Below are positions 45,977 to 53,823 of a stretch of DNA of 64,000 bases, piece after piece. How positions within the stretch are numbered: the stretch's first letter is position 1; every line of letters begins with the position of its first letter. A program made the translations under genes and the position numbers. The notes beneath the pieces were generated by a model. The model saw only the letters and a list, made by a program, of their open reading frames with translations. It had not been told where the DNA came from and did not search any database. The stretch covers positions 1-64,000 of the forward strand of contig NZ_JADBGI010000006.1 of the NCBI RefSeq assembly GCF_014892575.1, given 5' to 3'. This DNA is from Nocardiopsis coralli. Lineage in GTDB: Bacteria; Actinomycetota; Actinomycetes; Streptosporangiales; Streptosporangiaceae.

Positions 45977-46567
45977 CTACAGTCCGAAGGCGCCGCCCTC
46001 GATGAGGATGACCACACCCAGGACAATGAGGACCAGAGGCAGCAGGATGTGACCCCAGCGGCTGAGCGCGCGGGCGATGGGAGCGCGGGTGGCCAGGAAC
46101 TTGCCGGCCGCGCACAGCACACCGACCAGGATCAGAAAGACCGTCGCGTAGACGGCCAGACTGGCGTAGCCGACGGTGACGAAGACGGGGACGTAAACGC
46201 CGATGTTGTCGCCGCCGTTGGCGAAGGTGACGGTGGCGACGGTGAGCAGGGCCGGGCCGTTGTCGCTGTCGGGGGCCTCATCGTCGTCATCGCCGCGCCA
46301 CAGGTTCCAGGCCGCGCGCAGGCCCAGCAGCAGCGGCAGCAGCCCGAAGTAGGCGCGCACCTCCTCGGGCAGGAAACTCGCGCCGAAGGTGGCGGCCAGC
46401 GCGGCGGCCAAGATCGCGATGAAGCCCAGGTACTGCCCGGCCACGATCTTGGCGGTGGCCCCGCGGTGCCCGGCGCCTTGGGCGAAGAACAGCGCGAGCA
46501 CCACGATGTCGTCGATGTTGGTGAGGGCGAACAGGCCGGCCGCCTGGGCGATGATGATCAGGTCCAC
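45977..46567 (-). CDS. cadD: CadD-family cadmium resistance transporter
   Basis: A 196-aa membrane protein with about six transmembrane helices. ALTNIDDIVVLALFF near 14-28 and FANGGDNIGVYVP near 116-128 are the conserved acidic-residue motifs of CadD, related to LysE exporters. The acidic loop DDDDEAPDSD sits between the two halves. It would move Cd2+ out of the cytosol. GTG 46567 overlaps the lspA end. Last gene of the repressor-ATPase-LspA-CadD operon. Confidence 0.88.
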   Translation of the reverse strand: MDLIIIAQAAGLFALTNIDDIVVLALFFAQGAGHRGATAKIVAGQYLGFIAILAAALAATFGASFLPEEVRAYFGLLPLLLGLRAAWNLWRGDDDDEAPDSDNGPALLTVATVTFANGGDNIGVYVPVFVTVGYASLAVYATVFLILVGVLCAAGKFLATRAPIARALSRWGHILLPLVLIVLGVVILIEGGAFGL

Positions 46568-47073
46568 GGGTCGGAGTCCTTACCGGGCGGTGCCGGTGCG
46601 CCCTGGCGGGCGGACGTGAGCACGAGCAGTACCGCCCCTGCGACGATGAAGGCGTCGGCGAGGTTGAAGGTGGGCCACCAGCCGCTGTGCAGGTAGTCGG
46701 TGACCACACCGTCCAGGCCGCGATCGATGAGGTTGGCCAGCGCACCGCCCAACATCCCGGCCAGACCGACGCGGCCCGCGAGCGGGGTGGTAGGGGCGGT
46801 GCGCCAGGCGTAGGCGGCCACGGCGGCGGTGATGAGCCCGGTGAGGGCCACGATGACCCATGTGGGCATGCTCGCGCCCAGGCTGAAAGCGACGCCGGGG
46901 TTGTAGGTCAGGCGCAACTCCAGCAGCCCCAGGAGTTGTGGTCCGGGCCCGCCGGTCAGCCGGTCTTCGGCTAGGGCCTTCAGGGCCAGGTCGGCGGCTG
47001 TGAGTGTGAGGGCGGCGGCCAGCACGCCCCAACGGGGGAGCGTGCCGGCCGCAGTCGGTGTCGTCGGCCTCAC
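46558..47073 (-). CDS. lspA: LspA-type lipoprotein signal peptidase in a metal operon
   Basis: A 171-aa integral membrane aspartic protease. NPGVAFSLG near 69, GGALANLIDRGLDGVVTDY near 119-137 and FNLADAFI near 146 carry the conserved Asn/Asp residues, so both catalytic aspartates (VTDY and NLAD) are present. Extra lspA copies accompany lead and cadmium resistance operons (the pbr/cad type), where their role in metal handling is not fully clear. GTG 47073 overlaps the ATPase stop as GTGA. Confidence 0.92.
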   Translation of the reverse strand: MRPTTPTAAGTLPRWGVLAAALTLTAADLALKALAEDRLTGGPGPQLLGLLELRLTYNPGVAFSLGASMPTWVIVALTGLITAAVAAYAWRTAPTTPLAGRVGLAGMLGGALANLIDRGLDGVVTDYLHSGWWPTFNLADAFIVAGAVLLVLTSARQGAPAPPGKDSDPWT

Positions 47074-49043
47074 GCCGTCGCCCCCGCACGCTCGCGTGGT
47101 GCGGCGGTGGCGGGACCACCGGGAGCCAGTCCCAGGCGGCGGGTGCGTCCGGCGCGGATGCCGTTGCCGATGACCACGACCTCGGCCACCTCGTGCACCA
47201 GCACGACCGCGGCCAGGCCCAGGATGCCGAACAGGGCCAGGGGCATCAGGCCGATGATGATGGCCAGCGACAGTCCCACGCTCTGCCACATGATGACCCG
47301 AGAGCGGCGGGCGTGGCCCAGGACCTGGGGCAGGTGGCGCAGGTCCTCGCCCATCAAAGCGACGTCGGCGGTCTCGATGGCCACGTCGGTGCCCATGGCG
47401 CCCATGGCGATCCCGAGGTCGGCGGTGGCCAGGGCGGGTGCGTCGTTGACGCCGTCGCCGACCATCGCCACCGGGCCGTGTTCGCGTAGCTGGCCGACGA
47501 TGCGGGACTTGTCCTCGGGGCGCAGCTCGGCGTGCACGTCACCCGGATCGATGCCCGCCTGGGCGGCCAGGGTGGTGGCGGTGGCGTGGTTGTCGCCGGT
47601 GAGCATCACCACCCGGTAGCCCGCACCGCGCAGGGAGGCCACGACCTCGCCCGCCTCGGGGCGCAGCTCGTCGCGCACCGCGATGGCGCCCAGCAGCGCG
47701 CCGTCGTCCTCGACCAGGACGGCGGTGGCCCCGGCGTGCTGCATCCGCTTCACGTCCCCGGCCAGTGGGTCGGCCTCGATCCAGCCCGGTCGGCCCAACC
47801 GGACACTGCGGCCGTTCAGGGTTCCGGTGAGCCCGGCTCCGGTGACCGCCTCCACGTGCTCGGCCCGCTGGGGTGCGGGGGCGGCGGCCAGGATGGCGCG
47901 GGCGAGGGGGTGTTCGCTGCGCTCCTCCAGCGCGGCGGCCACCGCCAGTACCTGCTCTGCGGTGTGGCCGGGCGCCGGGGCGGTTTCGATGACGGCCGGG
48001 CGGTTGCGGGTCAGGGTGCCGGTCTTGTCCAACGCGACGGTCTTGACCCGGCCCATGGCTTCGAGGGCGGCGCCGCCCTTGACCAGGGTGCCGTGCTTGG
48101 AGGCGGCGCCGATCGCGGCGACCACGGTGACCGGGACGGAGATGGCCAGCGCGCAGGGGGAGGCGGCCACCAGCACGACCAGGGCGCGTTCGATCCACAT
48201 CAGCGGGTCACCGAAGAGCGCCCCGAGGGCGGCGATGAGGGCGGCGGCGATCATCACCCCGGGCACCAGCGGTTTGGCGATCTTGTCGGCCAGGCGCTGT
48301 CCGGCGCCCTTGCGGGACTGCTCGGCCTCCACGATGGAGACGATGCGGGCCAGGGAGTTGTCGGCCGCGGTGGAGGTGACGGTCACCTCCAGGACGCCGG
48401 TGCCGTTGATGGAGCCGGCGAACACCTCGTTCCCGGGTCCGGCCTCGACGGGGACGGACTCGCCGGTGATGGCCGAGGTGTCCAGGCTGGTGTGCCCGGA
48501 GGCGATACGGCCGTCGGTGGCCAGGCGCTCCCCGGGGCGCACCACCAGCGTGTCGCCCACGACCAGCTCGGCCGGGTCGACGGTGCGCTCGGTTCCGTCG
48601 CGCAGCACTCTGGCCTGGTCGGGGACCAGGTCCAGCAGGGCGCGTAGGCCGCGGCGGGTGCGGGCCACGGAGTACTCCTCCAGCCCTTCGGCGATGGTGT
48701 AGAGCACCGCCAGCATCGCGGCCTCGCCCACCTCACCCAACAGCACGGCGCCAACGGCGGCGATGGTCATCAGCGTGCCCACGCCGATCCTGCCCTTAGC
48801 CAGGCGGCGCACGGTGGAGGGGACGAACGTCCACCCCGCGACCGCCAGCGCGGCGGCCTTGAGAACCAACCCCACCAGGTCGCCGGCGCCGACCCAGCCC
48901 GCGCCGTACCCGGCCAGCAGCAGCGCCGCGGCGACGGCGGCGAAGCGGATCTCGCTCACCTGCCACAACGCCTCCGGTTCGTGCTCTTCGGCTGCTTCCC
49001 CTGCGCGGGGCTCGTCGCCACCGCATCCGCACGCGTCACTCAC
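47070..49043 (-). CDS. cadA: P1B-type heavy-metal ATPase (Cd/Pb/Zn exporter)
   Basis: A 657-aa pump. There is no HMA domain; instead the N-terminus is a short Cys/His-bearing tail (CGCGGDE, EEHEPE). Membrane helices, then TSAITGESVPV (actuator), the metal-binding SPCAL near 296, phosphorylated Asp in DKTGTLT near 340, and GDGVNDAPAL follow. SPC rather than CPC is seen in P1B-2 and P1B-4 pumps for divalent ions. GTG 49043 overlaps the repressor gene. It would expel Cd2+/Pb2+/Zn2+. Confidence 0.93.
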   Translation of the reverse strand: MSDACGCGGDEPRAGEAAEEHEPEALWQVSEIRFAAVAAALLLAGYGAGWVGAGDLVGLVLKAAALAVAGWTFVPSTVRRLAKGRIGVGTLMTIAAVGAVLLGEVGEAAMLAVLYTIAEGLEEYSVARTRRGLRALLDLVPDQARVLRDGTERTVDPAELVVGDTLVVRPGERLATDGRIASGHTSLDTSAITGESVPVEAGPGNEVFAGSINGTGVLEVTVTSTAADNSLARIVSIVEAEQSRKGAGQRLADKIAKPLVPGVMIAAALIAALGALFGDPLMWIERALVVLVAASPCALAISVPVTVVAAIGAASKHGTLVKGGAALEAMGRVKTVALDKTGTLTRNRPAVIETAPAPGHTAEQVLAVAAALEERSEHPLARAILAAAPAPQRAEHVEAVTGAGLTGTLNGRSVRLGRPGWIEADPLAGDVKRMQHAGATAVLVEDDGALLGAIAVRDELRPEAGEVVASLRGAGYRVVMLTGDNHATATTLAAQAGIDPGDVHAELRPEDKSRIVGQLREHGPVAMVGDGVNDAPALATADLGIAMGAMGTDVAIETADVALMGEDLRHLPQVLGHARRSRVIMWQSVGLSLAIIIGLMPLALFGILGLAAVVLVHEVAEVVVIGNGIRAGRTRRLGLAPGGPATAAPRERAGATA

Positions 49044-49419
49044 CGCGCACCTCCGTCATCGTCGTGCTGTCGGTTCCGTAGTTGGGGCACAGTGCGACCG
49101 CGCTGCCGGTCGCGGCCAGCAGGATCTCGGCCGAGGCCAGCAGGTCCAGCAGCTCGGGGCGGGTCAGGGAGTAGAACACCTGCCGTCCCTCGGGACGCCC
49201 GTCGACCAGGTTGCAGTCGCGCAGGCATGCCACGTGCTTGGAGATCGTGGACTGGGCCAGTCCCAACTGTTCCACCAGGTCGGACACCCGCGCCTCACCT
49301 TGGGCCAGGCGGCGCACGATGGCCAGCCGGGTGCCGTCGGAGAGGCTGTGGAAGAGCGCCTCGGCAGCGCCCAAGCCCGTAGTTGTGGCTACGCACTCAT
49401 CCGTGCCATTCATCGTCAT
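49036..49419 (-). CDS. ArsR/CmtR-type metal-sensing repressor
   Basis: A 127-aa winged-helix repressor. LFHSLSDGTRLAIVRRLA and LGLAQSTISKHVACLRDC show the HTH. Cysteines in ACLRDC (near 74 and 78) and in VALCPNYG (near 112) match the Cys trio by which CmtR senses Cd(II)/Pb(II). Cys10 in DECVATT may also join. ATG 49419 was chosen; a longer frame opens at 49470 but runs across the divergent promoter. It is divergent from a methyltransferase gene and should regulate both directions. Confidence 0.9.
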   Translation of the reverse strand: MTMNGTDECVATTTGLGAAEALFHSLSDGTRLAIVRRLAQGEARVSDLVEQLGLAQSTISKHVACLRDCNLVDGRPEGRQVFYSLTRPELLDLLASAEILLAATGSAVALCPNYGTDSTTMTEVRGE

Positions 49420-49432
49420 ATAGCGATCATAT
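49418..49432. promoter_or_regulatory. Possible AT-rich operator between repressor and methyltransferase
   Basis: ATATAGCGATCATAT is an imperfect dyad, strikingly AT-rich for this genome, in the 43-nt gap between the divergent ArsR and methyltransferase starts. ArsR proteins bind such dyads over promoters. It overlaps the repressor start codon. Confidence 0.4.
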
Positions 49433-49462
49433 CCCATGTTGGCGATGTTGAAAGGTGTGGGC

Positions 49463-50095
49463 ATGCTCATGAACCGCGTGGAGTCGGCGCTGATCGACTC
49501 ACCGCCCCGGCGCTGGTTGCAGCACTACGAGGCCGCAGTGCTGGTCGAACTGGGCGGGCGCACGCCAGGCGCCCACACCGCCGAGCTGGGATGCGGACCC
49601 GGATACGGCACCAAACTCATCCTGGACACCTTCGGCGCCGCGTCCGTGGACGCCGTGGACCTGGACCCCAAAATGCTGGCCAAAGCACGGCGCCGCCTTC
49701 AGCGCCACGGCGAGCGCGTCTACCTCGCGCGCGGCTCGGCCACCGACCTGGCCGCCGCCTTCGGCCCCATCGACGGCGGAAAGGACGCCTCCTACGACGC
49801 GGTGTTCGACTTCGCGATCATCCACCACATCCCGAACTGGAGAGAGGCCCTGGCCGAGGTCGCCCGCGTTCTCACACCGGGTGGCCGGTTCTTCTTCGAC
49901 GAGGTCACCGCCACCGCCCTGGCCCGCCCCACCTACAAGGCCCTGTTCGACCACCCCACCGCCGACCGGTTCAGCGCGGGCGAGTTCCTCGCCGAGCTGC
50001 CCCGCCACGGCCTGCACATCGGCGAGAACTGGCGCACCCGCATCGGTAGCGACTACCTCCTCGGCGTCGCCACCCGCACCCAAAAGGGCAGGTGA
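49463..50095 (+). CDS. SAM methyltransferase in the metal-resistance module
   Basis: A 210-aa class I methyltransferase. Motif I is AELGCGPGYGTK near 40-51, acidic loop VDLDPKM near 67-73, then FDFAIIHHIPNW and LTPGGRFFFDEV. The C-terminus is short, leaving little room for a large acceptor. It is divergent from the CmtR-like repressor and overlaps the next gene (GTGA), so it is probably metal-induced. Whether it methylates a metal, a lipid or a protein is unknown. Confidence 0.83.
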   Translation: MLMNRVESALIDSPPRRWLQHYEAAVLVELGGRTPGAHTAELGCGPGYGTKLILDTFGAASVDAVDLDPKMLAKARRRLQRHGERVYLARGSATDLAAAFGPIDGGKDASYDAVFDFAIIHHIPNWREALAEVARVLTPGGRFFFDEVTATALARPTYKALFDHPTADRFSAGEFLAELPRHGLHIGENWRTRIGSDYLLGVATRTQKGR

Positions 50096-50721
50096 GCACG
50101 ATGGCCATCACCGCACTGGTGCTCTACGGCGTCTTCATCGTCCTGACCGCGACCAAGACGCAACTCCAACGACGCCACGGCACCGACACCGGGATCCGAC
50201 GCCCGGCCAGCCCGCTGGCCTGGGCCGCCCGACTCCCGCTCGCACTGGGCAGCCTGGCCACCGGCGTCGCCGCACCCATCGCCGAACTGGCCGGCCTCAC
50301 GCCGCTGCCCGGCCTCGACCAGCCCGCCCTGCGCACCGCCGGCGCGGCCCTGGCCGCCCTGGGCGTGGCGGGGACCTTCGCCACCCAGCTCGCCATGGGC
50401 CAGGCCTGGCGAACCACACCCGATGAGACCGAACGCCCGCACCTGGTGACCGGCGGCCCGTTCCGCATCGCCCGCAACCCCATCTACACCGCCTACACCG
50501 CGATGTCGCTGGGCCTGGCCCTGACGGTCCCCAACCCCATCGCCGTACTCGGCGCAGCCGCCGTCCTCATCGGCGTTCAAATGCAGGTCAGGGCGATCGA
50601 GGAACCCTACCTGCGGCGCATCCACGGCGCCGCCTACTCCGGTTACGCCGCGCGCACCGGCCGTTTCCTGCCCGGGATCGGCCGCCTCACCGACCACACC
50701 ACCACGAAGGGACCCCGATGA
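50092..50721 (+). CDS. ICMT/PEMT-like membrane methyltransferase
   Basis: A 209-aa protein with about five hydrophobic segments. The C-terminal signature GGPFRIARNPIYTAY and EEPYLRRIHGAAYSGYAARTGRFLP-like sequence is that of isoprenylcysteine carboxyl methyltransferase and phospholipid methyltransferase relatives, which bind SAM in the membrane. GTG 50092 overlaps the upstream methyltransferase stop. It overlaps the next small gene as ATGA. Related proteins occur in actinobacterial metal islands; the acceptor is unknown. Confidence 0.82.
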   Translation: MSTMAITALVLYGVFIVLTATKTQLQRRHGTDTGIRRPASPLAWAARLPLALGSLATGVAAPIAELAGLTPLPGLDQPALRTAGAALAALGVAGTFATQLAMGQAWRTTPDETERPHLVTGGPFRIARNPIYTAYTAMSLGLALTVPNPIAVLGAAAVLIGVQMQVRAIEEPYLRRIHGAAYSGYAARTGRFLPGIGRLTDHTTTKGPR

Positions 50722-50852
50722 GCGGCTGCTGCACCCCGAGCGACCAGGACCCCACCCCCGAAGAAGAGCGCACCGGCACGATCGCGCTGGTCCTCGTCGT
50801 GGCCATCAGCGCCGCCACCCTGGTGGTCGTCGGCGCCTTCCTGCTGTCCTAG
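50718..50852 (+). CDS. 44-aa tail-anchored peptide with Cys-Cys head
   Basis: A very small gene overlapping the preceding stop (ATGA). The product begins MSGCCTPSDQDPTPEEE, so it has a vicinal Cys pair that could bind a soft metal, followed by acidic residues. It then has one hydrophobic helix of about 22 residues to the C-terminus (TIALVLVVAISAATLVVVG). This predicts a tail-anchored membrane peptide. Its place as last gene of the divergent metal operon supports a real gene. No family is recognised. Confidence 0.7.
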   Translation: MSGCCTPSDQDPTPEEERTGTIALVLVVAISAATLVVVGAFLLS

Positions 50853-50886
50853 GGCACGCATGAGGCATCGTGCGGCGCTGCGGGCC

Positions 50887-51933
50887 TCACCGGTCGACGG
50901 TGAGCACCTCCAGGGCGGCGGCCTTGTCGGCCTCGGTGGGCAGAGCGTAGCGGCGGGTGGTGTTGATGTCGGCGTGCCCCATCAACTCGGCCACGGTCAC
51001 CAGGTCCACCGGCTCCTTCGCCAGGTCGCCGCAGCCGCGCACCAGGTCGGTGCCGAAGGTGTGCCGTAGCACGTGTGGGCCGAACGCCTCCCCGTCGTCG
51101 CCCGGTCCGATTCCGGCCGCTGACCCCAACTCGCACACCACCGCGTTCGCCGCCCGCGTCGACAGCGCCTGGCCGTCGCGGTTGCGCACCAGCGGACCGG
51201 CAGCAGGGCGGCCGAGCTCGTCCAGGAGGAGTTCGAGGGAGGCGCGGGCCTCGGCGTGCAGCGGGACGGTGCGGTCCTTGCCGCCCAACCGTCCCTTGCC
51301 GCGCACCCGCACGCTGCCCCGGCGCGCGGACAGGCGGATGTCGGCCGCGTCCAGGGCGACGATCTCGGCGATGCGCAACCCCGTGTAGTAGGCCAGGTGG
51401 CAGATCACCCGGTCCCGGGCGGAGGCGTCGCGGGCCACGGTGCGCAGGAACCTCAGCTTGGCGCGGGCCTCGAGCGCGCGTGGAGCGCTGGGGCGGGCCA
51501 GGTGCTCGCGGACCACGTCGGGCCGTCCCGAGCCGCGCAGGGCGAAGAAGGCGTCGATGGCGGCGAGGCGGTTGTTGATGGTGGCCGCCGACAGGTGGGT
51601 TCCCCGGGCGGTGCGGGTGTTCTTCAACGTGCGGCGGTAGTCGCGCACCGCCCAGTCCCGCGCGGCCGCATCGCACAGCGGGTCGCCGTCCAGGGCGCCG
51701 GCCTCGCGCGCCTGGGCGAGCCAGGCCAGGAAGTGGGCGGCGTTGCGCCGGTACTTGTCGCGGGTGGCCGTCCCCAAATCGGTGGAGGCGGCCAGCTTCT
51801 CGCCGAAGGCGCGGTGTTCATCCGCCAGGTCGTCGGGCAGGTCGAGGGTTCGGCGCGGCCGGCCGGTGCGTGTGTTTCCAGAAGTGGAAACCGGGGGCTG
51901 TCCTCCGACAGGAGGTGTGTTTCCAGAAATCAT
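50887..51933 (-). CDS. Tyrosine recombinase, TnpI-like cointegrate resolvase
   Basis: A 348-aa site-specific recombinase. The SAM-like N-terminal domain is about 45-155. The catalytic residues are Arg in TGLRIAEI near 185, HxxR in HVLRHTF near 287-290, His in LMGHADINTT near 319 and the nucleophile Tyr in RRYALP near 328. Most Tn3 elements use serine resolvases; Tn4430 uses tyrosine TnpI, and this protein has the equivalent position at the far right end. ATG 51933 is the only ATG in range; codons 2-20 run through the motif copies of the putative resolution site, which implies autoregulation. Confidence 0.92.
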   Translation of the reverse strand: MISGNTPPVGGQPPVSTSGNTRTGRPRRTLDLPDDLADEHRAFGEKLAASTDLGTATRDKYRRNAAHFLAWLAQAREAGALDGDPLCDAAARDWAVRDYRRTLKNTRTARGTHLSAATINNRLAAIDAFFALRGSGRPDVVREHLARPSAPRALEARAKLRFLRTVARDASARDRVICHLAYYTGLRIAEIVALDAADIRLSARRGSVRVRGKGRLGGKDRTVPLHAEARASLELLLDELGRPAAGPLVRNRDGQALSTRAANAVVCELGSAAGIGPGDDGEAFGPHVLRHTFGTDLVRGCGDLAKEPVDLVTVAELMGHADINTTRRYALPTEADKAAALEVLTVDR

Positions 51934-51972
51934 GTCCTCAGGCTACTTCAGGGAACGCTGATTTCCAGAAGT
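51872..51972. promoter_or_regulatory. Putative recombination site with four TTTCCA motifs
   Basis: TTTCCAGAAGTGGAAA (51875-51890) is a perfect palindrome holding two inverted copies. TTTCCAGAA recurs in direct orientation at 51920-51928 and 51962-51970. This 2-inverted plus 2-direct arrangement, about 43 nt apart, is that of the TnpI internal recombination site of Tn4430. It overlaps the recombinase start. Confidence 0.72.
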
Positions 51973-51997
51973 ACGGGCATCCGCCGCAAGCGTCGAC

Positions 51998-52051
51998 TAA
52001 GTTACTCGCGGGTTACTTGGCACTTGGTGACGCGCTCCTTACCGACACCCC
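51998..52051 (-). repeat. Right terminal inverted repeat
   Basis: Reverse complement of the left repeat, 52 of 54 positions identical, ending in CACCCC next to the right GAATT. Confidence 0.95.
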
Positions 52052-52056
52052 GAATT
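52052..52056. repeat. Target-site duplication GAATT, right copy
   Basis: Second copy of the 5-bp duplication, directly after the right inverted repeat and within the hydratase reading frame (codons for V-E-F). Confidence 0.95.
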
Positions 52057-52720
52057 CCACCCCGAGGGGCGCGAGCCGGTCGGCGAGCCAGGCGATCGCG
52101 GAGACCGGGTTGCCCAGGATCTCGCGCGTTGAGCCCTCGCTGAGGACTTCCCCGTCGTGCGTGACCTGCCCGTGCATGTCCCGGAGGTCGACGTCCTCCA
52201 GCCGGCGCGGTGCCCCGCCGAGGACCACGGCCCCGGTCGACCCGTTGTCGGCGAGGGTGTCGGGCAGGTCGATGTCCCAGTTCTCGAACCGGGAGTCGAT
52301 GATCTCGATGGCGGGGAGCACGTACGCGGTCGCGGAGATCACGTCGGCGGCCGTGGTGCTCGGCCCGCTCAGGCCCTCCTTCAGCACGAAGGCGGGCTCG
52401 AGCTCCACGAACGGCTCCACGTGGTTCCGCCGGTCGACCGCCAGCCCTTCCGGGACGAAGGTGCCGGCCAGCAGGTGGCCGTAGTCGGGCCGGTCGAGCC
52501 CGAAGGCGTCCTGCATGGCCTTGGCGATGTTGCCGAGTTTGTATCCGACCACCCGGTCACCTGCGGCGACGCGGTCGGCCACGCCCTGCTGCTGGATCCG
52601 GAACGCGGTGTCCGCATCCAGGCCGGTCCACCCCTTGGTCAGCGGGGGCAGTGCGCGCACGTCCCGCCGTGCCCTCGCGAGTTCGGCGGCGGCGTTGCTG
52701 ATCCTGGTCTCGATGTGCAT
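52057..52720 (-). pseudogene. 2-oxopent-4-enoate hydratase gene, 5' fragment
   Basis: The first 221 codons of an MhpD-type hydratase. Family pieces are GYKLGNIAKAMQ near 64-75, EPAFVLKEGL near 111, and IEIIDSRFENW near 138-148. The enzyme adds water to 2-hydroxypenta-2,4-dienoate in meta-cleavage pathways; relatives act as decarboxylases. After LAPLGVEF the frame runs into the transposon end and adds GVSVRSASPSAK before stopping near 52013. The true last 40 residues lie at 42702-42823. The product lacks its C-terminal strand and is probably inactive. Confidence 0.93.
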
Positions 52721-52762
52721 CCGTCTCCTGTCCGGGGCACGGGGGTGCCCCTGGCCGGAAGG

Positions 52763-52798
52763 GCGCAGCGGGCGGATCCGTCCTTCCGCCCGCTGCGC
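52763..52798. terminator. Hairpin inside the monooxygenase operon
   Basis: The arms 52763-52776 and 52785-52798 pair perfectly over 14 bp with an 8-nt loop, in the 103-nt gap between the SnoaL gene and the hydratase. It may end part of the transcripts or mark a processing site, giving less hydratase/SDR mRNA than monooxygenase mRNA. Confidence 0.7.
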
Positions 52799-52823
52799 AC
52801 GACTGTTGCTGCCGTTGCTGCCG

Positions 52824-53252
52824 TCACCGGTCGCCGGGGCGCTCGCCCACCTTCCAGATGTTGACCGAGGAGAGCAGCTCACGCGGGTCCCACACGACCC
52901 ACTCCTCGGCGAGGAGGTCCTCCTCGAACCGGCAGAAGGTGGCCCCCGTGACCGTCACGACCCGGTCGGTGGGCGGCACACCCATGAAGGACCCGGTGTG
53001 TGTGCCGTGGCTCTGCCAGCGGATCGCCACCATCGACCCGTCCTCGACGGTCTCCAGGACCTCGGTACGCAGGTCGGGGAAGGCCTCCTGGGAGCTCTCG
53101 ATCGCCTTCCTGACCGACTCGATGCCCTCCGAACCGGTCTTGGTGTGGCGCACGTACCCGTCGGCGAGCAGGCGCTCGAAGGACTCGAGGTCGCCGTTGC
53201 CCCAGGCCGCGCGCCAGGCGTTCCTGATGGTCGTGGACTTGTCCTCACTCAT
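52824..53252 (-). CDS. SnoaL-like NTF2-fold protein
   Basis: A 142-aa protein of the SnoaL/ester-cyclase group. WRAAWGNGDLESFERLLADGYVRH and VRWQSHGTHTGSFMGVPPT-like segments (IRWQSHGTHTG) are typical. Family members catalyse ring closure, hydration or isomerisation of small polar intermediates. It overlaps the flavin reductase gene (ATGA), so it is part of the monooxygenase operon and probably handles its product. Confidence 0.82.
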   Translation of the reverse strand: MSEDKSTTIRNAWRAAWGNGDLESFERLLADGYVRHTKTGSEGIESVRKAIESSQEAFPDLRTEVLETVEDGSMVAIRWQSHGTHTGSFMGVPPTDRVVTVTGATFCRFEEDLLAEEWVVWDPRELLSSVNIWKVGERPGDR

Positions 53253-53779
53253 CGTCGGGCCCCGCTTCCCGCGTACGCGTTCTCCGCCGGGCCGCTGTAG
53301 CGCCCGAACTCGCCGCCCTGGAACAGCAGGGGCTGACCGTCCGCGGCGGCCATGCCCGTCACCCCGCCGACGACCATGAAGTGGTCGCCCACCACCACTT
53401 CGGCCTGCAGGGTGCAGTCGATCCAGGCCACCGAGTCCAGCAGGTGCGGGACGCCCGTCTCACCGGTCTCGTAGCGCAGCCCGTCGAACTTCCCGGGCCC
53501 CTTGCGCGAGAGCGCGCTGCACACCTCACTGCCCGGGCCGGCGAGCACGTTGGCGGAGAACTGCTGGCTGCGGCGGATCCGCGGCCAGGTCGAGGAGGTC
53601 TCGGCGACGCTGAAGGTCACCAGCGGGGGTTCCAAGGACAGGGAGGCGAAGGTCCCGACGATGAAACCGAGCTCCTCGCCGGTCGCGTCGATGCCGGTGA
53701 TCGCCACGACAGAGGTGGGGATGCGCCCCATGACCTGGCGGTAGTGCTGCTGCGAGATGGAAGATTCGACGGTCAACAT
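53249..53779 (-). CDS. Flavin reductase of the two-component monooxygenase
   Basis: A 176-aa FMN-binding split-barrel protein of the flavin reductase-like (HpaC/DszD) family. Conserved pieces are MGRIPTSVVAITG near 17-29, GFIVGTFASLSLEPPLVTFSV near 38-58, FSANVLAG and GDHFMVVGGV. It would deliver reduced FMN to the LLM monooxygenase encoded next upstream. ATG 53779 follows GGAGG. The genes are 44 nt apart. Confidence 0.9.
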   Translation of the reverse strand: MLTVESSISQQHYRQVMGRIPTSVVAITGIDATGEELGFIVGTFASLSLEPPLVTFSVAETSSTWPRIRRSQQFSANVLAGPGSEVCSALSRKGPGKFDGLRYETGETGVPHLLDSVAWIDCTLQAEVVVGDHFMVVGGVTGMAAADGQPLLFQGGEFGRYSGPAENAYAGSGARR

Positions 53780-53823
53780 GTTCGACACCTCCGAGGGGGT
53801 CTTCGGGCTCTGCCTCTTCGGGA

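Larger units (their letters stand above)
42824..52051. mobile_element. Complete 9,228-bp Tn3-family metal-resistance transposon
   Basis: The element is bounded by 54-bp inverted repeats beginning GGGGTGTCGG and flanked by GAATT duplications. It encodes tnpA at the left, a tyrosine recombinase at the right, and between them an ArsR/CmtR repressor, P1B ATPase, LspA, CadD, two predicted methyltransferases and a 44-aa peptide. Both ends, the transposase and the recombinase are intact, so it is probably still mobile. It interrupts a hydratase gene in a regulated catabolic operon. The near-identical ends and the exactly repairable target gene suggest a recent arrival. Confidence 0.96.
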
